From Pseudomonas sp. B20(2017) (GTDB taxonomy: Bacteria; Pseudomonadota; Gammaproteobacteria; Pseudomonadales; Pseudomonadaceae): a stretch of DNA of 64,000 bases. The translations under genes were made by a program, and so were the position numbers. The stretch lies in the NCBI RefSeq assembly GCF_002113125.1, contig NZ_NEJP01000010.1, positions 62,001 through 126,000 on the forward strand. The letters run 5' to 3'. This document shows positions 15,976-23,816 of this stretch, piece by piece (the first letter of the stretch is position 1; each line of letters starts with the position of its first letter). A model generated the notes under the pieces. It was not told the origin of the DNA. It saw only the letters and a program-made list of their open reading frames with translations, and searched no databases.

Positions 15976-16356
15976 ATGAACAATGTATCGCGCTATCTGA
16001 CAGCTGTTGCCTTCTCCCTTGCCGGCGTCGCGGCCCACGCCAACGCTGCCGTCGAACAGAACAGCTGTGGCAGCAACACCTGCTTCCAGCTGGCCCCGGT
16101 GGCCAAGCCGGGCAGCGACGGCCTGATCGCTGCCGACGGCGCCAGCCGCACACCACAAGGCCAAACACTGGCTGCCGACGGCTCCAGCCGCACGCCACAG
16201 GGCCAGACGCTGGCCGCCGACGGTTCCAGCCGTACGCCGCAAGGCCAGACGCTGGCCGCCGACGGTTCCAGCCGTACGCCGCAAGGCCAGACGCTGGCCG
16301 AGAACGGAGCCAGCCGTACGCCGCAAAGCCAATGGCTGGACAGCCAGACGGCTTGA
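15976..16356 (+). CDS. Exported protein with five 14-residue repeats
   Basis: A 126-residue protein. A signal peptide is cleaved near ANA at about residue 24. A short segment with two Cys (31 and 36) follows, then five tandem 14-residue units at 53-122 of the pattern ADGxSRTPQGQTLA, the last one degenerate (ENGASRTPQSQWLD). The ATG at 15976 has AAGGAAC upstream. Reading the frame further upstream would overlap the DUF2790 gene out of frame. The repeats are hydrophilic and probably extended or beta-solenoid-like. I know no function. The place in a thiol-redox operon and the CxxxxC pair suggest a DipZ substrate or partner, as inference only. Confidence 0.8.
   Translation: MNNVSRYLTAVAFSLAGVAAHANAAVEQNSCGSNTCFQLAPVAKPGSDGLIAADGASRTPQGQTLAADGSSRTPQGQTLAADGSSRTPQGQTLAADGSSRTPQGQTLAENGASRTPQSQWLDSQTA
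16132..16341 (+). repeat. Five 42-bp in-frame tandem repeats
   Basis: Units of 42 bp encode the 14-residue repeats. The middle three encode the same 14 residues and are almost identical in DNA, so copy number may vary between strains. Confidence 0.85.
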
Positions 16357-16433
16357 GGATTGAAGGGGGCTGCCCGTAACGGGCGGCCGCCGAGCCAGTC
16401 AACTGACCACCCCTCATTCAAAAGGTGAACCTC

Positions 16434-17648
16434 ATGTTTCTCATCGCTTTCCTGGGCGGTCTGTTGACTGTCCTCAGTCCGTGCATTCTGCCGGTGGTGC
16501 CGTTTCTGTTCGCCGGTGCCGACCGCACTCGTTCTTCGATCCTGTTGACCCTCGCCGGTATGGCCCTGACCTTTGCCCTGATCTCCAGTCTGGCGGTGGT
16601 CAGCAGTGAATGGGTGATCCAGGCCAGCAACACCGGTCGCCACATCGCGCTGGCGGTGATGGTGCTGTTTGCACTGTCACTGATTTCCGCGCGCATCGGT
16701 GACTGGCTGGCGCGGCCCTTCGTGCTGCTGGGCAATCGTCTCGATCCGGACAGCCGGAAAAAGACCGGCCCCATGGCCTCGATCATGATCGGCGTGGCCA
16801 CCGGTCTGTTGTGGGCGCCGTGCGCCGGCCCGATTCTCGGTGTGATTCTCACCGGTGCCATGTTGCAAGGCGCCAACGCCCAGACCAGCCTGTTGCTGTT
16901 GGCCTACGGTGCGGGCAGTGCGCTGTCGCTGGGGACGCTGATCTTCGCCGGTCGCGGCTTGGTCAACCGGTTGAAGCCATCGATTCCGTTCACCGGCTGG
17001 TTCCGCCGCGGTGCGGGTGTCGCGGTGCTGGCGACGGCGGCGGTGATCGCCACCGGTGCCGACAATCTGCTGCTGGCCAACACCTCGTCCCAAGGCGTGG
17101 CGTCGGTCGAGAAAAGCGTGCTGGAAAACGTGCCGAAGGTGGTGGACTACTTCGTCAGCAAAGTGCGTGCGGACTCGACCGAAGACGAAGCCGGCAAAGG
17201 TGCGATGCCGTCGCTGTCCGGCGCGGTGCAGTGGCTGAACTCCCCGGAACTGACGAATGAATCGCTGCGCGGCAAAGTGGTGCTGGTGGATTTCTGGACC
17301 TACGACTGCATCAACTGCCAGCACACCCTGCCGTATGTGAAGGAGTGGGAGAAGAAGTACGGCAAGGACGGTCTGGTGGTGATCGGCGTGCACACCCCGG
17401 AATACGGTTACGAGCGGATCATCGACAACGTCAAGGATCAGGTGCAGAAGCTCGGCATCACCTACCCGGTGGCCATCGACAACAACTACGCGATCTGGCG
17501 CAACTTCGATAACCAGTACTGGCCGGCGCATTACCTGGTCGACGCCAAGGGACAGGTGCGTTACACCCACTTTGGCGAAGGCAGTTACCAGGCGCAGGAG
17601 CAGATGATTCAGCAACTGCTCAAAGAGGCCAAGGCGCCGGCTGCGTAA
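16434..17648 (+). CDS. dipZ: DipZ-like thiol-disulfide interchange protein (CcdA domain plus thioredoxin domain)
   Basis: A 404-residue protein carrying reducing power across the inner membrane to periplasmic thiols. The N-terminal CcdA/DsbD-type domain has about six spans and the conserved Cys17 (SPCILP) and Cys130 (APCAGP). The C-terminal periplasmic TlpA-like domain carries the CINC motif at 292-295. It lacks the N-terminal DsbD-alpha domain, which distinguishes DipZ from DsbD. The ATG at 16434 has AAAGGTG six bases ahead. A GTG at 16425 is in frame but overlaps that site. It is the last gene of the DUF2790 operon. Confidence 0.88.
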   Translation: MFLIAFLGGLLTVLSPCILPVVPFLFAGADRTRSSILLTLAGMALTFALISSLAVVSSEWVIQASNTGRHIALAVMVLFALSLISARIGDWLARPFVLLGNRLDPDSRKKTGPMASIMIGVATGLLWAPCAGPILGVILTGAMLQGANAQTSLLLLAYGAGSALSLGTLIFAGRGLVNRLKPSIPFTGWFRRGAGVAVLATAAVIATGADNLLLANTSSQGVASVEKSVLENVPKVVDYFVSKVRADSTEDEAGKGAMPSLSGAVQWLNSPELTNESLRGKVVLVDFWTYDCINCQHTLPYVKEWEKKYGKDGLVVIGVHTPEYGYERIIDNVKDQVQKLGITYPVAIDNNYAIWRNFDNQYWPAHYLVDAKGQVRYTHFGEGSYQAQEQMIQQLLKEAKAPAA

Positions 17649-17666
17649 ACAGCAAAACTCAATGGC

Positions 17667-18128
17667 TCAAAGGTCGCGCACCATGAGCCATTGTTCATTG
17701 CCCCAGGCGTGAAAACGCTCCAGCACCGACCAGCCGCGTTTGGCGTAATAGTCCTGCTTGCTTTGGGTGTGCAGGTAGAAACGCGGCAGGCCCCGGTGTT
17801 TTGCTTCTTCAGCGATGCCTTCGATCAACCTTTCTGCCAGACCCTGGCCGCGTGACTCAGGGCTGACCAGCACACAGGCCAGCCACGGCCCGAGATCCGG
17901 TCGCAGGGCAAGGTCCGCCCGGGCCAGTGCCGCGCCGCCCAGCAGTCGATCCCCGTCCAGTGCAATCAGGCAATGCCAGTCGCCATTGGTCTGCCCCTCT
18001 GCAAATTCCCGCTGCCATTCGGCCAAGGGTTGCTCGGCATATTCGTAATGAAATTGTTGGTGAATCCACGCTGCATAGGTGTCGCTGTGCTGCATGTGAT
18101 CGGCGAGCCATTCGAAGCGCAAGGACAT
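17667..18128 (-). CDS. GNAT-family N-acetyltransferase
   Basis: A 153-residue acetyl-CoA-dependent acyltransferase. The LACVLVSPESRGQGLAERLIEG segment is motif A, with the pyrophosphate-binding R/Q-x-x-G-x-G/A loop. The C-terminal YAKRGWSVLERFHAWG matches motif B. The start was set at the ATG at 18128 (MSLRFEWLADH). Upstream in-frame codons would add a 33-residue tail with no GNAT similarity. It converges with dipZ, 18 bases apart. The substrate is unknown. Confidence 0.85.
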   Translation of the reverse strand: MSLRFEWLADHMQHSDTYAAWIHQQFHYEYAEQPLAEWQREFAEGQTNGDWHCLIALDGDRLLGGAALARADLALRPDLGPWLACVLVSPESRGQGLAERLIEGIAEEAKHRGLPRFYLHTQSKQDYYAKRGWSVLERFHAWGNEQWLMVRDL

Positions 18129-18356
18129 GATCGAATTCCGTTCGGGGGAGGGCCTGCATGAGAGCCGATCAGCCGGCGCGTTGGCAATCCCCGACAGTGT
18201 TTCGGGGCCTTTACAAAATCCCGCCATTCATCGGCAAACCCCCGATTTTATGGGCGCTCCGGACGATTGGCAGGGACGCCGGACAGCGCCAGCGCGATAG
18301 TGGGCGAGCAGGGCCGCCAATGGCTCTGACACCCATAAAAAGAAAGCGAGGTTGCC

Positions 18357-18629
18357 ATGCCGAAGTTCGTGATTGAACGCGAGATTCCAGGAGCCGGAAA
18401 GCTATCGGAGCAAGAACTCAAGGCTGTATCGCAAACGTCCTGCAACGTGCTGCGTGAACTCGGGCCGGAGGTACAGTGGCTGCAGAGTTATGTGACGGCC
18501 GACAAGATCTACTGTGTGTACATCGCAACCAACGAAGAACTGGTGCGTGAACACGCCAAGCGTGGGGGATTTCCGGCCAACAGCGTGTCCCGGGTGACGA
18601 GCATCATCGACCCGACGACCGCCGAATGA
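18357..18629 (+). CDS. DUF4242 (SCO4226-like) small protein
   Basis: A 90-residue single-domain protein beginning MPKFVIEREIPGAGKLS, with EVQWLQSYVTADKIYCVYIA and a final EHAKRGGFPANSVSRVTSIIDP block. This is the DUF4242 pattern of a ferredoxin-like fold. The Streptomyces member SCO4226 binds nickel, so a metal role is possible but unproved. The methyltransferase gene follows 25 bases downstream, so they may be co-transcribed. Confidence 0.8.
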   Translation: MPKFVIEREIPGAGKLSEQELKAVSQTSCNVLRELGPEVQWLQSYVTADKIYCVYIATNEELVREHAKRGGFPANSVSRVTSIIDPTTAE

Positions 18630-18654
18630 CTTCTCTGCCGTGGAGCACCCACTC

Positions 18655-19467
18655 ATGAGTACCCCGATTGATCTCACTGCCCTGAAGGAACGCCAGAAAG
18701 TCGCCTGGGCCAGCGGCGACTACGCCGTGATCGGCACCACCTTGCAGATCGTCGGCGAAACCCTCGCCGAAGCCTGCGACCTGCGTTGCGATGAGGAAGT
18801 GCTGGATGTCGCTGCCGGCAACGGCAATGCCACGCTGGCGGCGGCGCGCCGTGGTTGTCTGGTGACGTCCACCGATTATGTCGCGGCGCTGCTGGAGCGC
18901 GGTCAGGACCGGGCGCGGGCCGAGCATCTGGACGTGACCTTTCAGGTTGCCGATGCCGAAGCGCTGCCGTTCGCCGACAACAGTTACGATGCGGTGCTGT
19001 CGACCTTCGGCGTGATGTTCGCTCCGGATCAAGCCAAGGCTGCCAAGGAGTTGGCGCGGGTCTGTCGCCGTGGCGGACGGATCGGCCTGGCCAACTGGAC
19101 ACCGGAAGGTTTCGTCGGCCAGATGTTCAAGACCCTCGGCCGTCATTTGCCACCACCACCCGGTGCGCAACCGCCCTCGAACTGGGGCGCGGAAGCCTGG
19201 CTCCATTCGCAGTTCGACGACCGCAACTTTGTGGTGCAGGTGACCCGGCGTCACTTCAATTTCCGCTACCGCTCGGCGGCGCATTTCATCGACATTTTTC
19301 GCCGCTGGTACGGGCCGGTGCACAAGGCTTTCGCGGCTCTGCCACCGGAGAGCGGACAGGCACTGGAAGGAGATCTGACGCAACTGATCGACGGATTGAA
19401 CCGGGCAGGGCCGGATTCGATGGTGGTGCCGAGTGAATATCTGGAGGTAGTCATCACCAAACGCTGA
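18655..19467 (+). CDS. Class I SAM-dependent methyltransferase
   Basis: A 270-residue UbiE/Methyltransf_11-like enzyme. VLDVAAGNGNATLAAARRG is motif I, and VADAEALPFADNSYDAVLSTFGVMF carries motifs II and III. The C-terminus resembles small-molecule methyltransferases. The ATG at 18655 was preferred to one 15 bases earlier because GGAG lies nine bases upstream of it. Substrate unknown. A REPIN directly follows the gene. Confidence 0.85.
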   Translation: MSTPIDLTALKERQKVAWASGDYAVIGTTLQIVGETLAEACDLRCDEEVLDVAAGNGNATLAAARRGCLVTSTDYVAALLERGQDRARAEHLDVTFQVADAEALPFADNSYDAVLSTFGVMFAPDQAKAAKELARVCRRGGRIGLANWTPEGFVGQMFKTLGRHLPPPPGAQPPSNWGAEAWLHSQFDDRNFVVQVTRRHFNFRYRSAAHFIDIFRRWYGPVHKAFAALPPESGQALEGDLTQLIDGLNRAGPDSMVVPSEYLEVVITKR

Positions 19468-19473
19468 AGCCAT

Positions 19474-19563
19474 TGTGGGAGCGAGCTTGCTCGCGAATGC
19501 AGACTGACATTCAACATCTCTGTTGGCTGACACGCCGCATTCGCGAGCAAGCTCGCTCCCACA
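19474..19563. repeat. REPIN, perfect 27-base arms
   Basis: 19474-19500 and 19537-19563 are exact inverse complements (tgtgggagcgagcttgctcg core) around a 36-base spacer. It separates the convergent methyltransferase and pcs genes. Confidence 0.9.
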
Positions 19564-19581
19564 GGGATCGCGACAGGGTTT

Positions 19582-20304
19582 CTATTTCAGATGCGCACTG
19601 TCAAACCACTCCAGCGCCGTGCGCCAAATGCAGATACCCAGAAAGTAAGCCGATGCCAGCAACCACAGACCCATCACCAGCGGGTTGATCACCGGGTGGT
19701 TCAGCACCAGTGACAGACTGCACAGCAGCCAGATCGCCGTCACCGCAATGTTGATCGGCATGAACCGGCGTACCCGGAACGGGTGCAGGAATTTCATGCG
19801 GGTCACGGTCAGCAGCGCCAGGCCAATCACCGTCAGGAAGGTGAGCCACGGCCCCGGATCGATGATGTACAGACACAGTGCAACCACGTTCCACGCGGCG
19901 GGGAATCCGACGAAATAGTTGTCCTTGCTCTTCATATTGACGTTGCAGAAGCAGAACAGCGACGACACCAGAATCAGCGACACGGTCAGCAGCAGGGTGT
20001 AGTCGGGCAGGGGGATGTAGCGATAGATGAACAGCGCCGGGATGAACACGTAGGTCAGGTAATCGATCACCAGATCGAGGATCGATCCGTCGAAACTCGG
20101 CAGCACCGACTGCACGTTGACCTTGCGCGCCAGCGCCCCGTCGAGGCCGTCGACGATCAGCGCCACGCCCAGCCACATCAGGCAGTGGATTGGCTGGTTT
20201 TCCAGCAGGGCAAGGGTGGCCAGAAAAGCGGTGACCACGCCGGTCGCGGTGAAACCATGGGCGCCCCAGGCCTTGAGCCTGGCGATGTGGACGGTCGATA
20301 TCAC
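19582..20304 (-). CDS. pcs: Phosphatidylcholine synthase (CDP-alcohol phosphatidyltransferase)
   Basis: Makes phosphatidylcholine in one step from CDP-diacylglycerol and choline in the inner membrane. The CDP-alcohol phosphatidyltransferase signature is present: DGLDGALAR followed 15 residues later by DGSILDLVIDY, giving the metal-binding Asp residues. About eight spans are visible. The start is uncertain. GTG at 20304 has GGAG nine bases upstream and gives a protein of usual length. An in-frame TTG at 20355 would add 17 residues. P. aeruginosa and P. fluorescens strains are known to carry pcs. Confidence 0.85.
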   Translation of the reverse strand: MISTVHIARLKAWGAHGFTATGVVTAFLATLALLENQPIHCLMWLGVALIVDGLDGALARKVNVQSVLPSFDGSILDLVIDYLTYVFIPALFIYRYIPLPDYTLLLTVSLILVSSLFCFCNVNMKSKDNYFVGFPAAWNVVALCLYIIDPGPWLTFLTVIGLALLTVTRMKFLHPFRVRRFMPINIAVTAIWLLCSLSLVLNHPVINPLVMGLWLLASAYFLGICIWRTALEWFDSAHLK

Positions 20305-20564
20305 GAAGGCGTTCTCCAGAAAGTGCAGCAAGCCGCGTAAACCCTTGGGCAGCAAGGGCGGCGACCAACCGGGTCGGGGTTGCAGCTATCGACCGGTCGG
20401 GCCGGGTCAAGGTTCACCCATTCGTGAAGATTAGCTGGCCGGGGAAAAATTTCTCTGGAGAATCACTCGCCCAGGGCCACGTCAGCCCAACGGTGCTGGC
20501 GCAACGCATCAGGAGGGCTATCGTTGCCTGACGCAGTCATACCCCTTTGCCTGAGGACGACGTC

Positions 20565-21290
20565 ATGAACACCAGCGATCTGCTCGAACAACTGCTGCGA
20601 GGCCAGGCCTCGGCGGGACAACAAGGTGGCGCGTCGGCCGGCGGGGGAGCGGGTGGGCTTGGCGGGTTGCTCGGCGGTCTGCTGGGCGGCGGCAGTGGCG
20701 GCGGTTCTCCTGCCGGAGGACTGGGTGGCCTGGGCGGGCTGCTCGGCGGATTGCTCGGCGGTGGCGGGGCGCTGGGCGGCGGGACGCAGCGTCGTTCCGG
20801 CGGCACCAATTACGCAGCACTGGCCTCGTTGGGCATGATGGCCTTCCAGGCGTATCAGGCCTGGCAACGCAGTCAGGCTTCTGCTGCGCCGCAGCAAACC
20901 CCGCAAACCGCGGATCTGCTGTCGGGCCCGCAAGTCGAAGAACACAGCCACGCCGTTCTGCGTGCATTGATCGCGGCGGCCAAGGCTGACGGGCGGATCG
21001 ACGAGTCGGAAAAACACCTCATCAGCAATGAAATCGGCAAGCACACCGATGACCCGAACCTGCAGCAATGGCTCGACGACGAGGTCGCCAAACCGCTGGA
21101 TCCCACCGAAGTGGCGCAGGCGGCGCAGAACGATCCAGCCATGGCCGCTGAGATGTACCTGGCCAGCGTGATGCTGGTGGACGATCAGCAGGACGCCGAG
21201 CGCAATTATCTGGATGAACTGGCAGCGGCGTTGCAGATTGACCCCGAGTTGCAGGTTCACCTCGAACAGCAAGCCAAAGGCACGGCCTGA
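20565..21290 (+). CDS. Glycine-rich DUF533 / TerB-like protein (YebE-like)
   Basis: A 241-residue protein. The N-terminal half is very rich in Gly, Leu and Ala (residues 15-75, with GGLGGLLGG runs), possibly a membrane-associating or glycine-zipper segment. The C-terminal half, from about 115, is a TerB-like helical domain with AAKADGRIDESEKHLI and AQNDPAMAAEMYLASVMLVDD. The ATG at 20565 has GAGGA upstream. An in-frame ATG six codons earlier is less likely. In enterobacteria YebE belongs to the envelope-stress regulon. The role here is unknown. Confidence 0.82.
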   Translation: MNTSDLLEQLLRGQASAGQQGGASAGGGAGGLGGLLGGLLGGGSGGGSPAGGLGGLGGLLGGLLGGGGALGGGTQRRSGGTNYAALASLGMMAFQAYQAWQRSQASAAPQQTPQTADLLSGPQVEEHSHAVLRALIAAAKADGRIDESEKHLISNEIGKHTDDPNLQQWLDDEVAKPLDPTEVAQAAQNDPAMAAEMYLASVMLVDDQQDAERNYLDELAAALQIDPELQVHLEQQAKGTA

Positions 21291-21457
21291 CCCTCTCACC
21301 TCACAGCCTTCGACCGTTCCGTTCAAGCAAGGAGCGAGCCGAAGGCTCCGTCCGTCAGGGCAATTTTCAAGCCGATTGAATTTTTGACGCGCCAAGCCTC
21401 TCTGCTTCATTAGAGGCGAGTGACTGAGCGTCCTGCCAATCGATCGAGAATATTGCC

Positions 21458-22834
21458 ATGACTGTCCTGACTCACCTGCAAGCTGCCCCCGCCCCATCGC
21501 GTCCGCTCGATTCTCCGGGTGGGTTGCGGCGTATCCATGAAGCACTTTTAGCCGACGAACATCCTCAGCCGCTGACGCGCGCATTTCTGGAAGATCAACT
21601 GCTGCAAGCCGCGCAGTTGAAGGATGAGCTGCCATCGGACCCCGCGCAGTGGCATGCCTGGGTGGCCGAGCACTGTGCCGATGTCGCCCGGCAATACGCC
21701 GACTACCTGCAACAACGCAAGGCTGGAGGCGCACGGCAGTTCTTCAGTTGCAAGGCTCATGCGCTGTATTTCCTGCAAGCGGTGGCGCCGACCAAACTGG
21801 TCGATGGCGCCTGGCTCTACGGCTTGCTCGGACAGTGGCGCGATCCGCGTTTCAGCAGCCTGATCAGCACTTATCTGGAAGAACTGGGCGAGGGCAATCC
21901 GGCGCAGAATCACGTGGTGATCTACCGGCAATTGCTCGCCGAACACGGCCTGGAGTCCGGCAGCCCGCTGCCCGACGAACGCTATCTGCAAGGCGCGCTG
22001 CAATTGGCCCTCGGTGCCGGCGGCATGGATTTTTTGCCGGAGGTGATCGGTTACAACCTTGGCTACGAGCAACTGCCCCTGCACCTGTTGATCAGCAGTT
22101 ACGAACTCAGTGAACTGGGGATCGATCCTTACTACTTCACTCTGCACGTGACCATCGATAACGCCAGTACCGGTCATGCGCAAAAAGCCGTTCAGGCCGT
22201 TCTTGATCTGCTGCCTCTGGAGGCTGATCGCAGCGATTTCCTGCGCCGGGTATCGCTGGGCTATCGGCTCAATGACCTGGGACAGGGCAGCCGCGCGATC
22301 ATCGAGGGGTTCGATCTGGAGCGCGAATTGTTGGCGATGCTTGAGCGCAAGTGTCCGTTCGCTCAGCACATGCACTCCGACTATTGCCGCTTCGAAGGCA
22401 AGACCGTCAATCAATGGCTGGCCGATCCTCAGCAGTTGCCCGGGTTTCTGCAAGCCTTGCAAGACAAGGGCTGGATCAAGCGCAACGAAGATCCACAGGG
22501 CAGCCGCTTTTGGCAATTGATCGATGGCGATGGTGCGGCGATGTTCGGCGTGTTCAGCGCCTATGAAAAACAACTGGTTCACGACTGGATTGCCGGTGAC
22601 TGGGTTTCTGCAGACAAACCTGTCGCGTTCCGCCGCCGCCCCTCAGTCCCTGCGCCGATCGAGGTGCCCGAACAGGACCCCGATGTGCAGCGCCTCAGTG
22701 CGGCGCTGCAAGGGCAGGACGCTCGCACCCAAATCGCAACGTTGATCCCTTGGCTCGCAGCGTCGCGCCATGCACATCCGGCCGGGCTGCTCGCCACTCG
22801 CCGATTCATCCAACTCAAATCCGGCCTGCGTTAA
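21458..22834 (+). CDS. Iron-containing redox enzyme, heme-oxygenase-like diiron (HDO) family
   Basis: A 458-residue protein with a heme-oxygenase-like helical domain over about 90-270. The family includes UndA and SznF, which use a non-heme diiron centre and O2. Candidate metal ligands are Glu141/Glu142 and His152 in YLEELGEGNPAQNH, and His230, Asp234 and His240 in FTLHVTIDNASTGH. That last D-x5-H spacing is an HDO hallmark. The C-terminal 180 residues form an extra domain I cannot name. The next gene, 11 bases downstream, encodes a methyltransferase, so the pair may modify one small molecule. The product is unknown. Confidence 0.72.
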   Translation: MTVLTHLQAAPAPSRPLDSPGGLRRIHEALLADEHPQPLTRAFLEDQLLQAAQLKDELPSDPAQWHAWVAEHCADVARQYADYLQQRKAGGARQFFSCKAHALYFLQAVAPTKLVDGAWLYGLLGQWRDPRFSSLISTYLEELGEGNPAQNHVVIYRQLLAEHGLESGSPLPDERYLQGALQLALGAGGMDFLPEVIGYNLGYEQLPLHLLISSYELSELGIDPYYFTLHVTIDNASTGHAQKAVQAVLDLLPLEADRSDFLRRVSLGYRLNDLGQGSRAIIEGFDLERELLAMLERKCPFAQHMHSDYCRFEGKTVNQWLADPQQLPGFLQALQDKGWIKRNEDPQGSRFWQLIDGDGAAMFGVFSAYEKQLVHDWIAGDWVSADKPVAFRRRPSVPAPIEVPEQDPDVQRLSAALQGQDARTQIATLIPWLAASRHAHPAGLLATRRFIQLKSGLR

Positions 22835-22845
22835 GGAAGTCATCA

Positions 22846-23799
22846 ATGAATCAGGAAGAACAACTGTCCGCCAACGATCTGGTGCTGCTGCAACTGGGGC
22901 GGCGCTTGCAGGCCGACGGCTATCGTTTCATCACCCCGACGCCGTTGACCCATCAACGGGTCAACCAGCGCGACGAAGGGCAGGCCGCCGATTGCCTGCG
23001 GGATGTATTCGGATGGTCGCGCCCGTTCGAACCGGGCCTTCTGTCTGCCGATGAACAGCGGCAATTGCAGGACGCCCAAGTGATCGATCAGTTCGACGGG
23101 CGCTTGAAGAGCCGGGTGCGCTGGTCGAGTCTGGACGACCTGCTTTTCGTGCATTCCGGATTCCCCACCGATGCAGCCGACTCGGTGTTCTTCGGCCCGG
23201 ACACCTATCGCTTTGCTCAACTGATCCACAGCCATTTACAGCAGAACTTTGCGCCCATCCACCGGGCGGTAGACATCGGTTGTGGCGCCGGAGTGGGCGC
23301 GATCCTGATTGGCCGTGCCCGGCGAGAAGCGCAAGTGCTGGCGGTGGATATCAACCCCGCCGCGTTGCGCCTGACCACGATCAATGCAGCGTTGGCTGAA
23401 GTGGCCAACGTCGAAGTGCGCGCCAGTGATGTGCTGCAAGGCGTCGACGGCGAATTCGACCTGATCGTCGCCAACCCGCCCTACATGGCCGATCCGGCCG
23501 GGCGAGCTTACCGCCACGGTGGCGGGACGCTGGGGGCGGGTCTGTCGCTGCGGATCGTCGAACAGGCGCTCAATCACCTGACACCCGGCGGCTCGCTGCT
23601 GCTGTACACCGGCGTAGCGATGGTCGATGGCCGCGATCCCTTCCTCGATACGGTATTGCCACGGCTGGATGAAAAACGCTTCGGCTGGACCTACCGCGAA
23701 CTCGATCCCGATGTGTTTGGGGAAGAGTTGCTCAATCCAGGCTATCAGCGCGTCGACCGGATTGCCGTGGTCGCGCTGACGGTGACTCGAACAGGCTGA
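22846..23799 (+). CDS. Methyltransferase with NPPY motif
   Basis: A 317-residue protein. The C-terminal half is a class I methyltransferase: VDIGCGAGVGAILIG is motif I and VANPPYMAD is motif IV. An NPPY motif usually marks enzymes that methylate amide, amino or heteroatom nitrogens, as in PrmC/HemK and RsmC. Residues 1-130 form a distinct N-terminal domain. The ATG at 22846 has AAGGAAG upstream and follows the HDO gene by 11 bases, so co-translation is likely. It could be a protein or a small-molecule N-methyltransferase. The tight pairing with an HDO oxidase favours the second. Confidence 0.75.
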   Translation: MNQEEQLSANDLVLLQLGRRLQADGYRFITPTPLTHQRVNQRDEGQAADCLRDVFGWSRPFEPGLLSADEQRQLQDAQVIDQFDGRLKSRVRWSSLDDLLFVHSGFPTDAADSVFFGPDTYRFAQLIHSHLQQNFAPIHRAVDIGCGAGVGAILIGRARREAQVLAVDINPAALRLTTINAALAEVANVEVRASDVLQGVDGEFDLIVANPPYMADPAGRAYRHGGGTLGAGLSLRIVEQALNHLTPGGSLLLYTGVAMVDGRDPFLDTVLPRLDEKRFGWTYRELDPDVFGEELLNPGYQRVDRIAVVALTVTRTG

Positions 23800-23816
23800 A
23801 ACAAGGCAGGTGCAGG

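Noticed and set aside
16132..16341. Tandem repeats considered as a CRISPR array
   Set aside because: Repeats are contiguous, in frame and have no unique spacers. There are no cas genes.
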